From the NCBI GenBank assembly GCA_963662175.1, contig OY759215.1, positions 21,999,079 through 22,063,078 of the forward strand: a stretch of 64,000 nt of DNA, read 5' to 3'. Position 1 is the first letter of the stretch. Every line of letters starts with the position of its first letter. Source of the stretch: Aradus depressus (Eukaryota > Arthropoda > Insecta > Hemiptera > Aradidae). Both the position numbers and the translations under genes were made by a program. This document shows, piece by piece, positions 53,068 to 64,000 of this stretch. The notes under the pieces are model-generated. The model was not told where the DNA came from. It ran no database searches and saw only the letters and a list, made by a program, of their open reading frames with translations.

Positions 53068-54152
53068 CTATACGAAGTATAGGGGAAGTTATGTAAGCGG
53101 TCAAAAATTCAATGCGGAGTTTCATGTTTTCCGACCTCTAGATTCCAAGTATGAAACAAAAAATGTCTTATCTGTGAACACGATATCTCCTGATAGAATG
53201 AATGTATCGACACGAAATTTTATATATGAATCCAAAACCCTCTAACGACGACACCAATACCCCATAAGGACGAAATTTGTTTTCAGCAGAATCTGCAGAA
53301 AGAAACAGGGCGATTAGAGGGGGGCTCAACTCAAAAAGCTCAAAAATTGCAGATGTAATGAATGTATCGACATGAAATTTCATATTTAAAGTCAAAATTC
53401 AATGAGGACTTAACCTGTCAAATTTCAGCAATATAAGTTGAAGGGAAGGGAGGATTCAGGGGAGGGGCTCAATTCAAAAACCCTAATATCTGCCGATGTA
53501 ATAATTTTATCGACATGAAATTTCATATTTAAAGTTAAAACCTAATGAGGACATAACCTGCCACATTTCAGCGATATCGTCTAAAAAGAACGGGAAATTA
53601 GAGGGGGGCTCAACTCAAAAAATTGCCGATGTAATGAATCTATCGACATGAAATTTCATATTTAAAGTCAAAATTCAATGAGGACTTAACCTGTCAAATT
53701 TCAGCAATATAAGTTGAAGGGAAGGGAGGATTCAGGGGAGGGGCTCAATTCAAAAACCCTAATATCTGCCGATTTAATAATTTTATCGACATGAAATTTC
53801 ATATTTAAAGTTAAAACCTAATGAGGACATAACCTGCCACATTTCAGCGATATCGGCTAAAAAGAAGGGGAAATTAGAGGGGGGCTCAACTCAAAAACCT
53901 CAAAAATTGCCGATGTAATGAATGTATCGACAGCGATATCGGCTAAAGGGAAAAAAGGGTTGAGGGTAGGGGGCTCAATTCAAAAACAAATGAATTTATC
54001 TACACAAAATTTAGTATGAGAATTTAGGAGCCCCTACGTAAGTCAACTGTTGAATATTAGCAAAACGGTCGACAAGTTTTTGAGGGGAAGCGAAAAGTTA
54101 ATGGATTAATTCGTTCTGGGGAAGTACCTACATTGCCGGGTATTCACTTTTT
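53068..54152 (-). repeat. RptA copy, longest, with amplified modules
   Basis: It runs from 'ctatacgaagtataggggaa' (53087) to 'ggggaagtacctacattgcc' and a T run at 54150. Seven or more modules are present. A 276-bp dimer of modules is repeated (53401 versus 53677 at 'aatgaggacttaacctg'), nearly identical. Confidence 0.9.
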
Positions 54153-54547
54153 TTTTTCTACTTGAACAATGACAATATATAAATTGATGGTTAGTAGGCA
54201 ACGTTAGAAGGTAGGTATGAACGAGGCAGATGTCCTTGTAACGAATAGGGCGGAGATAGCAAGGGAGACAGGGCCAGTCGGTGTCTCCATAGTGGGAGGA
54301 AGGAGATCGTGACAAGGAAGTAGGTTTGGGTTAAATGGCCATCTCAGATACCACAAACTCAGGGGTCTCTTTGGTATCATTAGTCGGCACGAAGGAGGAC
54401 TCAACACAAAAAACAAAATAAATCTTTAAAAAAACAAACTATATTCAACAATAGAGAATAACAACTATTAAAAAATAATACCTAGAAACTCTTAGAATAG
54501 TCATTATAGAATTAGAATTTTTTTGATAAAGAACCTATTTCTAAAAA
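54153..54547. other. Unassigned; GC-richer at 54210-54390
   Basis: A minus frame (54204-54416) and a plus stretch (NEADVLVTNRAEIARE) exist, with no recognisable family. Confidence 0.35.
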
Positions 54548-54715
54548 GTGTTACTGTTTTCGCTATCCTTCTAAAACCAATCAACAAATTTGGTTGAAAA
54601 TCAATAGGTGTCTTACACAAAGATTTATGTATCCTCATACTAAATTTCATGTCGATATATTCATTTCATCGGCAGTTATTAGGCTTATTGAGTTGAGCCC
54701 CTCTTCTGCCCCCTT
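54548..54715 (+). repeat. RptA copy, 5' part without first hairpin
   Basis: 'gttttcgctatccttctaaa' to 'ttcatcggcagttattaggc'. Confidence 0.75.
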
Positions 54716-54939
54716 CAATGTGATTTAATAAAGAGCAAAACAAAAGAAATCGGTCAAGTGCAAACTATACTTACACAATTAGTATTTAGTGCCATCAGCC
54801 ATCCACTTAAATTATTCATAGTTAAACCAATGGTTCAGAAGTTATCAGGAAATAAAGAATTGATCGCGCTAGAATTTTTCTATCCTGATAATTTTGGATC
54901 AATCTACACATAATTCTTAATGTTCATGATTTAAATTTT

Positions 54940-55955
54940 GTCGTTGAACGGATCACAGACAATGTAATTCCCCACCTCGAATTTTTAGCAGTAAACCATG
55001 CTCTCCTTCAAACCCCTTCTTATCCATTCCCTCATTTGGCTGAAATTCAATAACTATCTTGCTATGATCTACATATATATAAATACGTTTATAGTTGTTA
55101 TGATTATGTTCTTTGTGATTTGGTTGAAAAGGAACAGGTAATTTACTCAGAGAGCTGTGAATCAATATAAAATAGCATGTCGATACATATATTCTACCGA
55201 GAGATATATAACAAATACACACTCAGACACACAATATATATAAAAATTTAGGATAGGCAAAATTTAGGACTTCCACTGTAGAGTCGGACTCATGTCCACC
55301 AGAGTGACGAAAGAGCGCTCTGGTAGTAGGCGATATGACCTCGTAGTTAAAGCCTGGTCATGAGTCATAAAACCTACCTAAGACAGTTTTATAGAAATTG
55401 GAGACTTCTACTTTGGGGTGTGAGGACAGAATTTGTAATAAATCGACTTATCATTTTCTTAATAAATTTCGTCGAACAAAATATTAATTTTTGAAGATTC
55501 TCTAACTTTTCTAGACCATATGTTGACACCCACCCCCATACTGAGGTAGCTGCATAAAAACTACTACAATAAGAAATTGGCTATCTGGAAGAAATACAAT
55601 AATTAGTACGTAGAACTACATGTTTCCCAGTGCTGAATATAAGGGGAACACGGATGCAACGCAAACATAACACACTTTGAAAGTATATATTTCGATTCTA
55701 ATAAACGTAAAGTAATAAGTAACACATCATTAGATAGCTTATAGAGTACCGTTCATAACAAAACAAGTTTCAACCCTCCCACCCCTCAACCCTTTGGTAA
55801 TGGAGCGTTAGAAAGTTATGAATGCGATTTTTGTTTCGCCGCTAGTCTTATGAAGGTTGATAACTAGTGAATAAATAATGATAGTGTCATGAAATAGTTG
55901 ATGTAGTACGATGTAGGTTGCGGCACAGGTTGCCCCTTTGTTTTTTTTAAAACAA
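54940..55955 (+). repeat. RptE copy 2 with SINE-1 piece inside
   Basis: It is preceded by a degraded RptA start ('acaatgtaattccccacctc'). The shared part runs 55040-55955 and parallels 27170-28000. About 110 bp present in copy 1 (27370-27480) are absent here, and 55246-55382 is SINE-1 instead. Confidence 0.75.
55246..55382 (+). mobile_element. SINE-1 3' part inside RptE copy 2
   Basis: 'aaatttaggataggcaaaat' to 'catgagtcataaaacctacc'. No target duplication could be seen. Confidence 0.85.
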
Positions 55956-56269
55956 TTCTTACTTTGATGTCTAGTTCTCACCAAAGTTGAACTAGTTAGC
56001 CAATGCTGTTATGTGAACGTTTTTACGTAAGCAGGGTGCTCTGGAGGTATGTTTAGTTGAAACTTTACGAAAAAAGTGTACATAATCAAATGTTATTGGT
56101 GTGAAAGTCCCTAAGTTCCAATGAAATTATCTACTGTCCCTGTGCAACTTTAGGACACCCAATCGGCAAGCCTCATGTAGACAGACAGTTGTCAAAAACT
56201 TAATATCAATACTCATTTTCTGATCCAATTTGAACAATGAATCCATTGAAAAAAGTTGGTCATTGAATT
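55956..56269. other. No gene recognised
   Basis: Featureless. Confidence 0.4.
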
Positions 56270-56465
56270 ATAATTCAGGCAATCTACTTCCCCAGCACGA
56301 ATTAATCAATTAAGTTTTCACTCTCCCTCCAATACTAATCAACATTATCCAGTAAAAATCCTCCTCTGATCTCCTACTTCTCTTCGACCGATTTCACAGG
56401 AACTTAATAGGTGTTGTCATTATGGGGTTCTGGAAACATACAGTGCCCATAGATACGCACAAATA
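56270..56465 (+). repeat. RptA copy, 5' part
   Basis: 'caatctacttccccagcacg', 'aattaatcaattaagttttc' (very close to the family consensus), one module. Confidence 0.8.
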
Positions 56466-56589
56466 CAGCAGCAATGTATTTATTTATTATTGGTTTCAGG
56501 GTAATATAGAAATGGAAGATTGAAACATGGTAGATATGCCTCATCAGTAGAGCGGCTTACCACCCAACCGTTCCATTCTCTTCAGTTTG

Positions 56590-56745
56590 TTTGCTTTATG
56601 CGATAACGGTTCGTTATATGGAAAAATAGTATATTACGAAAAATGTTCCTAATGAAATTTCCGAATAAGAATTGTTGTCAAATTTGAAGTAGGACCAGTG
56701 CACAGAGTTATAGCGTCTCAATGATTGTTTTCCTTAAGTACAAGA
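56590..56745 (-). repeat. RptB fragment
   Basis: 'gcgataacggttcg', 'tcaaatttgaagtaggacca', 'gttatagcgtctcaatgatt' parallel 62280-62415. Ten bases further begins a SINE-1. Confidence 0.6.
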
Positions 56746-56755
56746 AACTATACAA

Positions 56756-57072
56756 GGCGCCGGTAGCTGAAAGGTTGCGTGCTTGCTTCCAGAGAGATTC
56801 CGGGTTCGAAACCCAACCGAGGCTCTTAGTTTATTTCATCTGGGAGGTAAAATAAACTCAAGCACGCCGTCCTTTGGATGGGACGTTAAGCGATGTTCCC
56901 GAGCCTTTGCGAAGACAGGTGCTCATTAACGTAGGTGAATGAAAAATTTAGGGTAGGCACAATTTAGGACTCTCACAGTAGTTGGGCTCATGTACCAAAA
57001 GACGAAAGAGCGCTCTGTAGTAGGCAATATGACCTTGAAGTTAAAGCCAGGGCATGAATCACAATAACTAAC
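56756..57072 (+). mobile_element. SINE-1, near full length
   Basis: Head 'ggcgccggtagctgaaaggt' with B box GGGTTCGAAACCC; body complete to 'gcatgaatcacaataactaa'. Small deletions in the A box and at 'gggctcatgtacc'. Confidence 0.9.
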
Positions 57073-58221
57073 TAAAATTATATTAATCAACAGCAGTTAA
57101 ATAAATGTTATAATAGGTTTAAAATACAAATAAATAACCAAAAAGTACAAATAATATTTTATAAAAGTTTAAAAAAATATACTTTATATTTCAATTATAT
57201 TACACTGAAAAGAAGAAAAATTTTCTTTCCGCAAGCGATCGGTGTTGGACAAGAATATAAATATACATTAAAAAAATAAATTCCGACATAATATAAGGTG
57301 CCGCATTTTATGTTGCATCACAAGATCATTAGATCTTGTCTACAACCTGCCTACAATTGTATTTTATATAATCACTTTTGGATTCAAGGGTTTGGAAAAG
57401 ATGAATTTCTGTAAAATTCCAAAATCGAATTATATTTTATTATATTAATCATCAGTAGAAAATATAAAACTTTTTATGTAGGTCTTATATGACTGTTTAT
57501 AAATAATGAATGAGACTTGGGAAAAGAGAGGGGACTCTGCTAGCTGATAGAGCTATGGTTGGGATATTGATTGATAGGAGTGAGGACGATGGGGTGTGCA
57601 GGTCGATGACTTTATCCTCCTGTGTCGGGGCCAACGCATTATCTCTCTCACACATTAACTAACATACGTTCATTTACATTTTTAATTACAAGAAAAAAAA
57701 AATGATTATATAAAATAATGAAGGAAAAATTACAGGTTCTACAGAGTACAAACAACGGATCTGTGGAGTTATGTTGAAAGAACAACGGATCTGTAGAGTT
57801 GTGTTGAAAGAACAACATAATAGGCCTCAGTATTTTAGCAGATTTTCAGAGAAATCAGCTTACATCCTCATTTGATTGGTAAAGCGTACAAAAACTACCA
57901 TATTTTCGTCAAAAATACACCCTCAACACAATTCGAGGGGAGGAAGAGGTCTTTGTTCCCATTTTTTTTTCAAAATTTGCATAAAAATCTTCCTTGTAAA
58001 GTTCGTTGACTAAATAATTAAACCACGGACATTGAAAAAAAAAAAAAAAAAAAAAAAAACTAATTTCGTGCAACGATATCAAATATGCTATTTTTGGTTA
58101 TAAATATATGTATATCTAAAGCTTTTGCTTAAATTAGACCTATAAAACGTTTGTTTACGTCAGAAAGAATAATATAAGCCTTACCTCTAAACAAACAGTT
58201 TTTGTTAATAAGTAATTAGTT
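57073..58221. other. AT-rich, nothing recognised
   Basis: Contains a short duplication 'caacggatctgt(g/a)gagtt' at 57753 and 57781, and an A run at 58036-58058. No gene supported. Confidence 0.45.
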
Positions 58222-58345
58222 GTCGTGACTCATGCTTGGGCTTTCAACGAGTGCATGACCGTATAGGCTCGAAACAATCGCAAAAGTCCCATCCGAAGGA
58301 CGGCATGCTCAAGATGTTTCTCCTTCCAGATAAAAAAACTAAAAA
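58222..58345 (-). mobile_element. SINE-1 copy, middle deleted
   Basis: 'gactcatgcttgggctttca' is joined to 'gcatgaccgtataggctcga' and 'gaaggacggcatgctcaaga'. Confidence 0.75.
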
Positions 58346-59504
58346 GAAATAAAGTTATGGAAATCACCTTATACGCAGCTTCTGAGGCGCACGGACTTTT
58401 TTTTATCGATAATTTAAATTAAAAAGTGCTCTTTAATTAAGAACACAACATTTTGTATGGAGTATAATTATTTTGTAAATCACGGCAACAAAAAAAAACT
58501 TCAAAGAAACAATAAATAAAGGGAGAAAATGTTTCTGAATTTTTCAGATTAAAAGCCCATTCCACTGTGGATTGGACCACACAATATACATTGTTCCAGA
58601 TTGGTCATTAGAAAGTTTCAATTATAATTAATGAGAACAAAACTATCTTATCTTGAACATATTTTGCATATAATTACTTCGCATATTTAATTATTTTACG
58701 CTGTACTCTATTATGAACGAACATATTATAATTGATATAACGGCTAATGAGGGTGGGGTCAGTAGAATATTTCGTGTAGTTTTCGAATAATCCATGCATA
58801 TATTCGGTAGAGTATGTAGAATATACAGTTTTATTCGAGTATTGAATAATCTATATGTAAAATATTGAACCGTTGCTAACAGAAGCCTTTAAATTGTTTT
58901 GGAGAAAAAATTTCGGTCGCAATCCATTTCTTGTAGCCTCCTCCATTATAGGGGTTCCTAGTTCAAAATTTGAGTTATAAATGAATTTTTGTCAGTTAAA
59001 CAGAATGAAAGTTAAACAATATATTTACGGAGTGAGCTCTTCTTAGCATAAAATAAATATGCAGGAAAAGCGTGCATGGAAATGAATGCATGCTAGAAAG
59101 TCATTAGACTATATTTACCGTATTATACAAAATATACACATATTTACAAAACTACTGATCCGATTGGTACCAAATTGAATAGGCCTAGATCCTTTATTGA
59201 GACAAACATTTTAAAAAAAGAATCTTTCAAATTGGTGCAATTATTCAATAGTTATCGTGAACGAAAGACAGACAGGGACAATTACACACTGTCGCCATGC
59301 GTACATCACATTCCTTTACATTTTGAGGGTGGTGCAATCGGAATTTGACCCCATCTCGGACATGATTTTTTGTCTCCACCCGATTTACATTTCTTTATGA
59401 AAATACTGAAGTACAATAAATTTTAATAATTTTAATTAATACAGACACTCAAAATATATTAATAATTATTATCTATTTTATTTTAATCGAGTATTGAAAA
59501 TTTT
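58346..59504. other. AT-rich, nothing recognised
   Basis: 59160-59300 ('ccgattggtaccaaattgaa', 'gaaagacagacagg') looks like the edge of another dispersed repeat, but only one copy is present. Confidence 0.4.
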
Positions 59505-59870
59505 TTTATACCAACCACGTTTTTACAGAAAATATCTCGCAAATCAGGTTTCGAAAAACCATATTTTATATAAAATGTGCCTTGCAGTTTTCTCTACAAC
59601 ATTTATTTGAACAGATTTTGAAGGTCATAAATATAAATGGTTTCTTGAAAAATGTACTTAGGCCTCTGAAGTAAAGTAGTCTTAATTTTAGTCTGATTTT
59701 GGCCGAAATAAAAAAAAGTGACAGCTTGTATTTCAAGTTCATTGCTAGAATAGTTAGTGCACTCATTCACTTGACAGAGAGAGACAGTTGGTGAAAATCG
59801 TCAAAACTTGTTCAGGAAAAGAGGTTCAAAGTGAAATTCCGTTAAAAACTCGATCCCGAATTTCAAAATA
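59505..59870 (+). repeat. RptB copy
   Basis: Shares 'aaaatgtgcctt(t/g)cag', 'tctctacaac(t/a)tttatttgaa' and 'aaactcgatc' with 20270-20490 in the same order. The terminal hairpin is lost. The 66-codon minus frame is inside it. Confidence 0.75.
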
Positions 59871-60065
59871 TCGTCACTCGAATGCCAGAATCACGAATGT
59901 GCAAACTCGCCTTTACTAGAAATCTGCATTTGAAAATTTGACTCTTCTTATTTTTCAATAGAGAATTGTGTAGAATACCAACTTAGGACTCGCTGTTTGA
60001 TTTGCACTTGGTGAACATTGTAAAATTTGCACATTCGTGGTTTTGGCATTGGAATGACGATATGT
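59869..60065. repeat. Inverted repeat, about 40-bp arms
   Basis: 'atatcgtcactcgaatgcca' and 'cacgaatgtgcaaa' at 59869-59913 are mirrored by 'tttgcacattcgtg' and 'ttggaatgacgatat' at 60026-60063. Probably a small MITE, abutting RptB. Confidence 0.75.
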
Positions 60066-60289
60066 ACTTTCTAATATTATAGTTATAAGAATGTTTAAAA
60101 AATGGATACTCTACATTGGTTTTGATTCATTAATGTTGGTAGAAAAATAATATTCCAGGCGAAATGAATGAGCCAGATTTACCAACTTGAACAATTTGCA
60201 ATGGATTCATACTGGATGCTAAATATCCAAATAGCCAGAGGAGAGAGAGAGGCCCAAGATAGGGGAAGCCACTTGTTGGCATTGAAGAT

Positions 60290-60487
60290 GTGGCAACACT
60301 GAGGGGGGGGGGGGGGAGCCCCAAGATCGATAATGGCCCCCGAAAAGTTAGCCTAGCCTCATCGATACTAATGTCTGGAATGGACAGGGCTTACTTCCCT
60401 CCCAGGGGTACCCTCCAAGTGTACACCCCACACCTTGTCTTGTCAGAAGTGGAGCCGCTCTGGGAACACTCCTTCCTGCAAAGTTAG
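60290..60487 (+). other. GC-rich open frame, possible exon, unrecognised
   Basis: After a G14 run, the frame reads IDNGPRKVSLASSILMSGMD, RAYFPPRGTLQVYTPHLVL and a stop at 60485. The minus strand has two open frames as well. No family was recognised and splice sites are unclear. Confidence 0.2.
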
Positions 60488-60764
60488 TTTGTCGGAGTGA
60501 CAAGGTAGCATGGAAGTACAGCTTAACGACTACAGCTAGAAGGCAGTTCAACTAAGAATTCGGAAATAGGTAACTTTAGGTAGAAACTTCCCAATCTGGG
60601 GTTCGAAATTGTTGTTCCAACTCAGTCCGAAATAACAATATTAACTTAAATTAAAACATATTAATTGGATACTTTCATACAAATATATACTTAATGAATT
60701 GGAAATAGAAATAGTAAAGAGATATAAACAGTTAACAGAAAATTGCCAAACTGATAAGAAATTC
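60488..60764. other. No gene recognised
   Basis: Featureless. Confidence 0.4.
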
Positions 60765-61110
60765 AATATGTTGACATTAGATCGGCGGTTATTAAGGCTT
60801 TTGAATTAAGTCCTGCCGTCCCTTTGCCAGATTTCACAGAAAATGAATATGTGTCTTCTTTATGGGGTTTTGAATTTAAATATAAAATTCCATATCGTTA
60901 TTGAGTTGAGCCCTCTTCGATCGGTTCCGATGAAAAGTGTCGTTCTTATGGAGTTCTGAATTTACAAATGCAATTTTGTGTTGATACGTTCATACTATCG
61001 AGATTTATCCTATACACAATTTTTGTTGTGGGGGGTCGGAAAACATGAAATTCTGGTAAAAAAAAAACTCAACATCTAATTTCTGACCGATACCTTCCCC
61101 TATACTTACC
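60765..61110 (+). repeat. RptA copy, 3' part
   Basis: 'ttagatcggcggttattaag', two modules, 'ggtcggaaaacatgaaattc', 'taccttcccctatacttacc'; the last hairpin arm is lost. Confidence 0.75.
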
Positions 61111-61284
61111 CTTAAAACTGTGACACCCTGCCCTCTTGAGGAGGAGGAGTTCATCAGTTTATAACTCTGTCCGCTGTTCCAGAGAGTTGCCAATCATAGC
61201 TATCTCTAGTTCATATGTTTAACGAATATAGTTGTTTCCCCTTTTTCCTCATTTCAGATATGTGTTCTTTTACCAGTTCTTTAA

Positions 61285-61762
61285 ATTTACGTCCAAAATT
61301 CAAAGCTCTCTAAAGGCACGTATTGACTTTGAGCCAAATCAGTGAAAGAGAAGGGAGGGGGTTCAACTGAATATGTAAATTCAAAGCCCTATAAAATAGA
61401 CACGTATAAATTTTCAGCGGAATCAGAAAAAGGGGAGGGGGGATCAGAGGAAGGGCTCAACCCAAAAATCCCAATAACTGCAGTTCTAATGAATATATCG
61501 ACATGAAATTTTATATTTAAATTCAAAACCCCATAAGCATGGCAACTATAAATTTACCGCGAAATGAGTCGAAGGAAAGCGGGGCTCGACTCAAATACTC
61601 TAATAACTATATCTGTATCAACACAAAATTTTAGGATTCAGAAGTACAATGCAAGTAATATATTATATTTCAACCCAAACGGTCGATTGGCTTTGGAGGG
61701 AGAGTGAAAACTTAATTGACTAATTCGTACTGGGTAAGTACATAGCTGGTGATTCACCAAAT
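61285..61762 (-). repeat. RptA copy, minus orientation
   Basis: Three modules ('aataactgcagttctaatga'), then 'ggtcgattggctttggaggg', 'aattcgtactgggtaagtac' and 'ctggtgattcacc'. Confidence 0.85.
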
Positions 61763-62214
61763 TTTCATTTTATCTTTAATTTCATTTATATGTTGATTAA
61801 AGAGCATACTATAAGGATGAACAAAGAGTAAATAATTATTTTTTAATATAATTTAAGTGTTTAGACTGGGAAAGTATCGTAATTCCAGGTCTGATAAGCC
61901 TGGAGCACTCAATGTCCTCGACCTCATTGAAGTTTTTACAATAAATAAAGAGGTCGACTCTCTGTTGTACTCGTATTTCAACAAACACACATCGTGTAAA
62001 TGGACACTAGGAAAATTGTCACATTTCCCATCCCAGTTGTTACTTCAGTTGATAGTTAACAATAATAATAATAATTAACAATAATATTTATCTGTTTTCG
62101 TTAAACCATGATACATCAATACAGCTTTATACATTAGATACATAAACAGATATTAAATCTTAGAGTCAGAGATATTTATGACAAAACACATTTTTAATGA
62201 ATTACTTTCGCAGG
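61763..62214. other. No gene recognised
   Basis: The 73-codon frame 61857-62078 ends in an (AAT)n run; no domain. Confidence 0.4.
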
Positions 62215-62425
62215 ACGTCCGGCGTGTATTTAGCGTCTTTCATCGTTCTGAAACACATATTTTTAGACGTTTCCTTGATTTATCCGAAAACGATTAGTTC
62301 TATTGAAAAATTGACTCTTATCGAAAATTTTCCTTACTAAATGTCCAATCGCTAATGTGTTCTCAAATTTGAGGTAAGGCCAATTTGACCAATGTTATAG
62401 CGCCTCAAAGATTGCAAATAATAAA
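62215..62425 (-). repeat. RptB copy, minus orientation
   Basis: 'cgaaaacgattagttctatt' is the reverse complement of the 20150-20180 landmark. 'gttatagcgcctcaaagatt' matches 56715-56735. Confidence 0.65.
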
Positions 62426-62497
62426 TTTTCAACGGATATTTAAATTCTATCGCATAGCATCGAATTATAATTTTTTTTTTATTATTGGTAGTTTTCT

Positions 62498-62758
62498 AGG
62501 TTAGGTTTTATGACTCATGTCAGGGCTTTAACTAAGAGGTCATATCGTCTACTATCAGAGCGCTCTTTCATTACTCTGGTCGACATGAGCCCGACTCTAT
62601 TATGGGTGTCCTAAATTTTGCCTATCCTAAATTTTTATTTATGGTTTTTACGAGTACCTGATATCGTATAGGCTCGGGTACCTATCGCTTAACAGATCCC
62701 ATCCCAAGGAAGTTTTTTTTTTACCTCGCAGATGAGTTATGAAATAAACTAAAGGCCG
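62498..62758 (-). mobile_element. SINE-1 copy, headless
   Basis: Tail TAGGTTAGGTTTTATGACTC at the left, body to 'cccatcccaaggaag'; the head is replaced by a T-rich stretch. Confidence 0.85.
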
Positions 62759-63107
62759 GAATATTTAATACCTCAGTACCTATAAGGAAGAAAAACTATT
62801 TATTTTTTATAACAGCTTATCCTTGAGGTTGAAATAGGAAACTTAATGTATATTCACGACACCAGTAATTTTTTCAGTAATTATGAACGTATTTATAAAT
62901 ACAAAATGCTATATATGTATCTGATAGATAAGTGAAGCGTGTATTTAGAAAACTGTTTCTCTGATAAGAAACTTCTGCTAATATAGGGAACGGAAGTTGA
63001 CAAACCAGGAGGAAATTGGTTAGAAATTCAATGTTGAGTTTTCACAAAATTTCAGGTTTTAAGAATTCAAAAATGAAAAAAAATTAGAAATTAGAATTAG
63101 AATGAAT
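62759..63107. other. No gene recognised; small RptA tip near 63018-63080
   Basis: 'ttgagttttcacaaaatttc' resembles the minus-orientation RptA tip. Confidence 0.4.
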
Positions 63108-63400
63108 AGGTTCGCAACCCGACCGAGGCCCTTAGTTTATTTTATCTGGGAGGTTAAATAAACTAAGCACGCCGTCCTTCGGATGGGATTTAAGCGATGG
63201 TCCCGAGTCTGTACGATGTCAGGTACTCGTTAAAGACCCCTACCCTAGGTGAATAAAAATTTAGGGTAGGCAAAATTTAGGACTCCCACAGTAGAGTCGG
63301 GCTCATGTCCACCAGAGTGACGAAAGAGCTCTCTGGTAGTAGGCGATATGACCTCGTAGTTAAAGCCCGGGCGTGAGTCATAAAACCTAACCTAACCTAT
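63108..63400 (+). mobile_element. SINE-1, head truncated, AACCT tail intact
   Basis: It starts at the B box (GGTTCGCAACCCGACC). The body matches the window consensus closely and the tail is AACCTAACCTAACCTA. Confidence 0.92.
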
Positions 63401-63459
63401 CTCCTTACTGTTTATATTTCCAATTCATTAAGCATATATTTGTATGAAATATCCAATTA

Positions 63460-63630
63460 GCATGTACCGACAAGAAATTTAGTATTAAATAATATTTAGC
63501 AATTCCGAAGCCCCTAAGTAAAACACCTATTGATTTTCAAGCAAATCGCTAGATTATATTCAGAGGGAGAGAGCTGATTAATTACCGCGGGGAAGTACAC
63601 TGCGGGTGATTCATCTGACTTTTTTTAAAT
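63460..63630 (-). repeat. RptA copy, outer end
   Basis: 'ctgattaattaccgcgggga' AGTACACTGCGGGTGATTCA then a T run. Confidence 0.8.
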
Positions 63631-63764
63631 ATAGGTTCAAGGATATGTATATTTTATTACCTTCCAAGGTTTTTGCGATGGAAGAAACATTGATGACATT
63701 TTTGAAACAACTTAACAGACCTCATATATCAGATAGACAATTTTGAGCTTTACAATTAACTGCC

Positions 63765-63880
63765 CATTAGTCGATCAAAAATTCGATAATAGGTTGTCAC
63801 AGAAATTTCATTTTTTCCGACACCCTCGATTCAAAAATGAAAAAAAAATGCAAGTCTGAGAACACGTAATTCCCGATAGG
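63765..63880 (-). repeat. RptA tip, minus orientation
   Basis: 'tagtcgatcaaaaattcgat', 'tttcattttttccgacaccc', 'gagaacacgtaattcccgat'; cut off by the next element. Confidence 0.7.
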
Positions 63881-64000
63881 GGTCATTCATAAATTACGTA
63901 AAGCATTTATGAGGGGGGGGGGGGGGGGGGGGGAGGATAAGATCAATATTACTAATTTTTACTATAGGGGAGGGGGGTAAAGAATTTGATCTTATGTAAG
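63881..64000 (+). mobile_element. Start of another dispersed element, cut by window end
   Basis: GGGGTCATTCATAAATTACG is a start seen in palindromic elements of many invertebrates (from memory; not searched). A G21 run lies at 63913-63933. The right end is outside the window. Confidence 0.4.

Overview
The window is eukaryotic, AT-rich, repeat-dominated DNA. There is no operon-like gene packing and no long reading frame apart from a minisatellite artefact. The repertoire is typical of an arthropod: a tRNA-headed SINE with an AACCT tail (the complement of the insect TTAGG telomere repeat), Jockey-type LINE ends, mariner, piggyBac-, hAT- and Harbinger-like elements, Helitrons and a Penelope-like fragment. 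I infer an insect, possibly a hemipteran such as a planthopper. The order-level guess is weak because no host gene was recognised.

Four repeat families, named here for convenience, explain most of the sequence. RptA (over 25 copies) is an unclassified element. One end starts near a CGGTGAATCACCG hairpin and TACTTCCCCAGC; the other ends in a hairpin and GCTGGGGAAGTAAAA; between them lie variable numbers of modules of about 130 bp. RptB (4 copies) shares the same skeleton with a different terminal hairpin. SINE-1 (about 20 copies, full length about 340 bp) has a tRNA-like head with an intact B box and AACCT tail; two copies have 12-bp target duplications. RptD is a palindrome-forming repeat with a 13-bp duplication.

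Layout. 1-7 kb: RptA, SINE-1, a perfect 77-bp inverted repeat, a LINE RNase H remnant and a large palindrome. 7-18 kb: RptA copies, one split by a SINE with target duplication, and a 136-bp satellite. 18-26 kb: a LINE remnant with an in-frame 36-bp expansion, RptB, a second SINE type, an inverted-repeat element and a piggyBac-type element inside RptA. 27-33 kb: one copy of a dispersed 0.8-kb duplication, a 300-bp palindrome, a transposon carrying a broken MADF-domain gene and a 109-bp satellite. 34-44 kb: deleted mariner, hAT-type and Harbinger-type elements, a 252-bp palindromic element, Jockey and Penelope-like fragments. 44.8-49.7 kb: a 3.2-kb Helitron built of G-rich tandem modules, a Jockey 3' end and a second Helitron end. 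50-64 kb: a possible host terminal exon followed by an 18-bp minisatellite, tandem RptA modules, the second copy of the dispersed duplication, RptB and SINE-1 copies.

No intact protein-coding gene is supported. The transposon coding regions are all truncated or carry stops or frameshifts. A few GC-richer segments (25.4, 33.4, 50.75, 52.1 and 60.3 kb) could be host exons, so the window is best read as intergenic or large-intron DNA. Copy boundaries of the diverged repeats are approximate.
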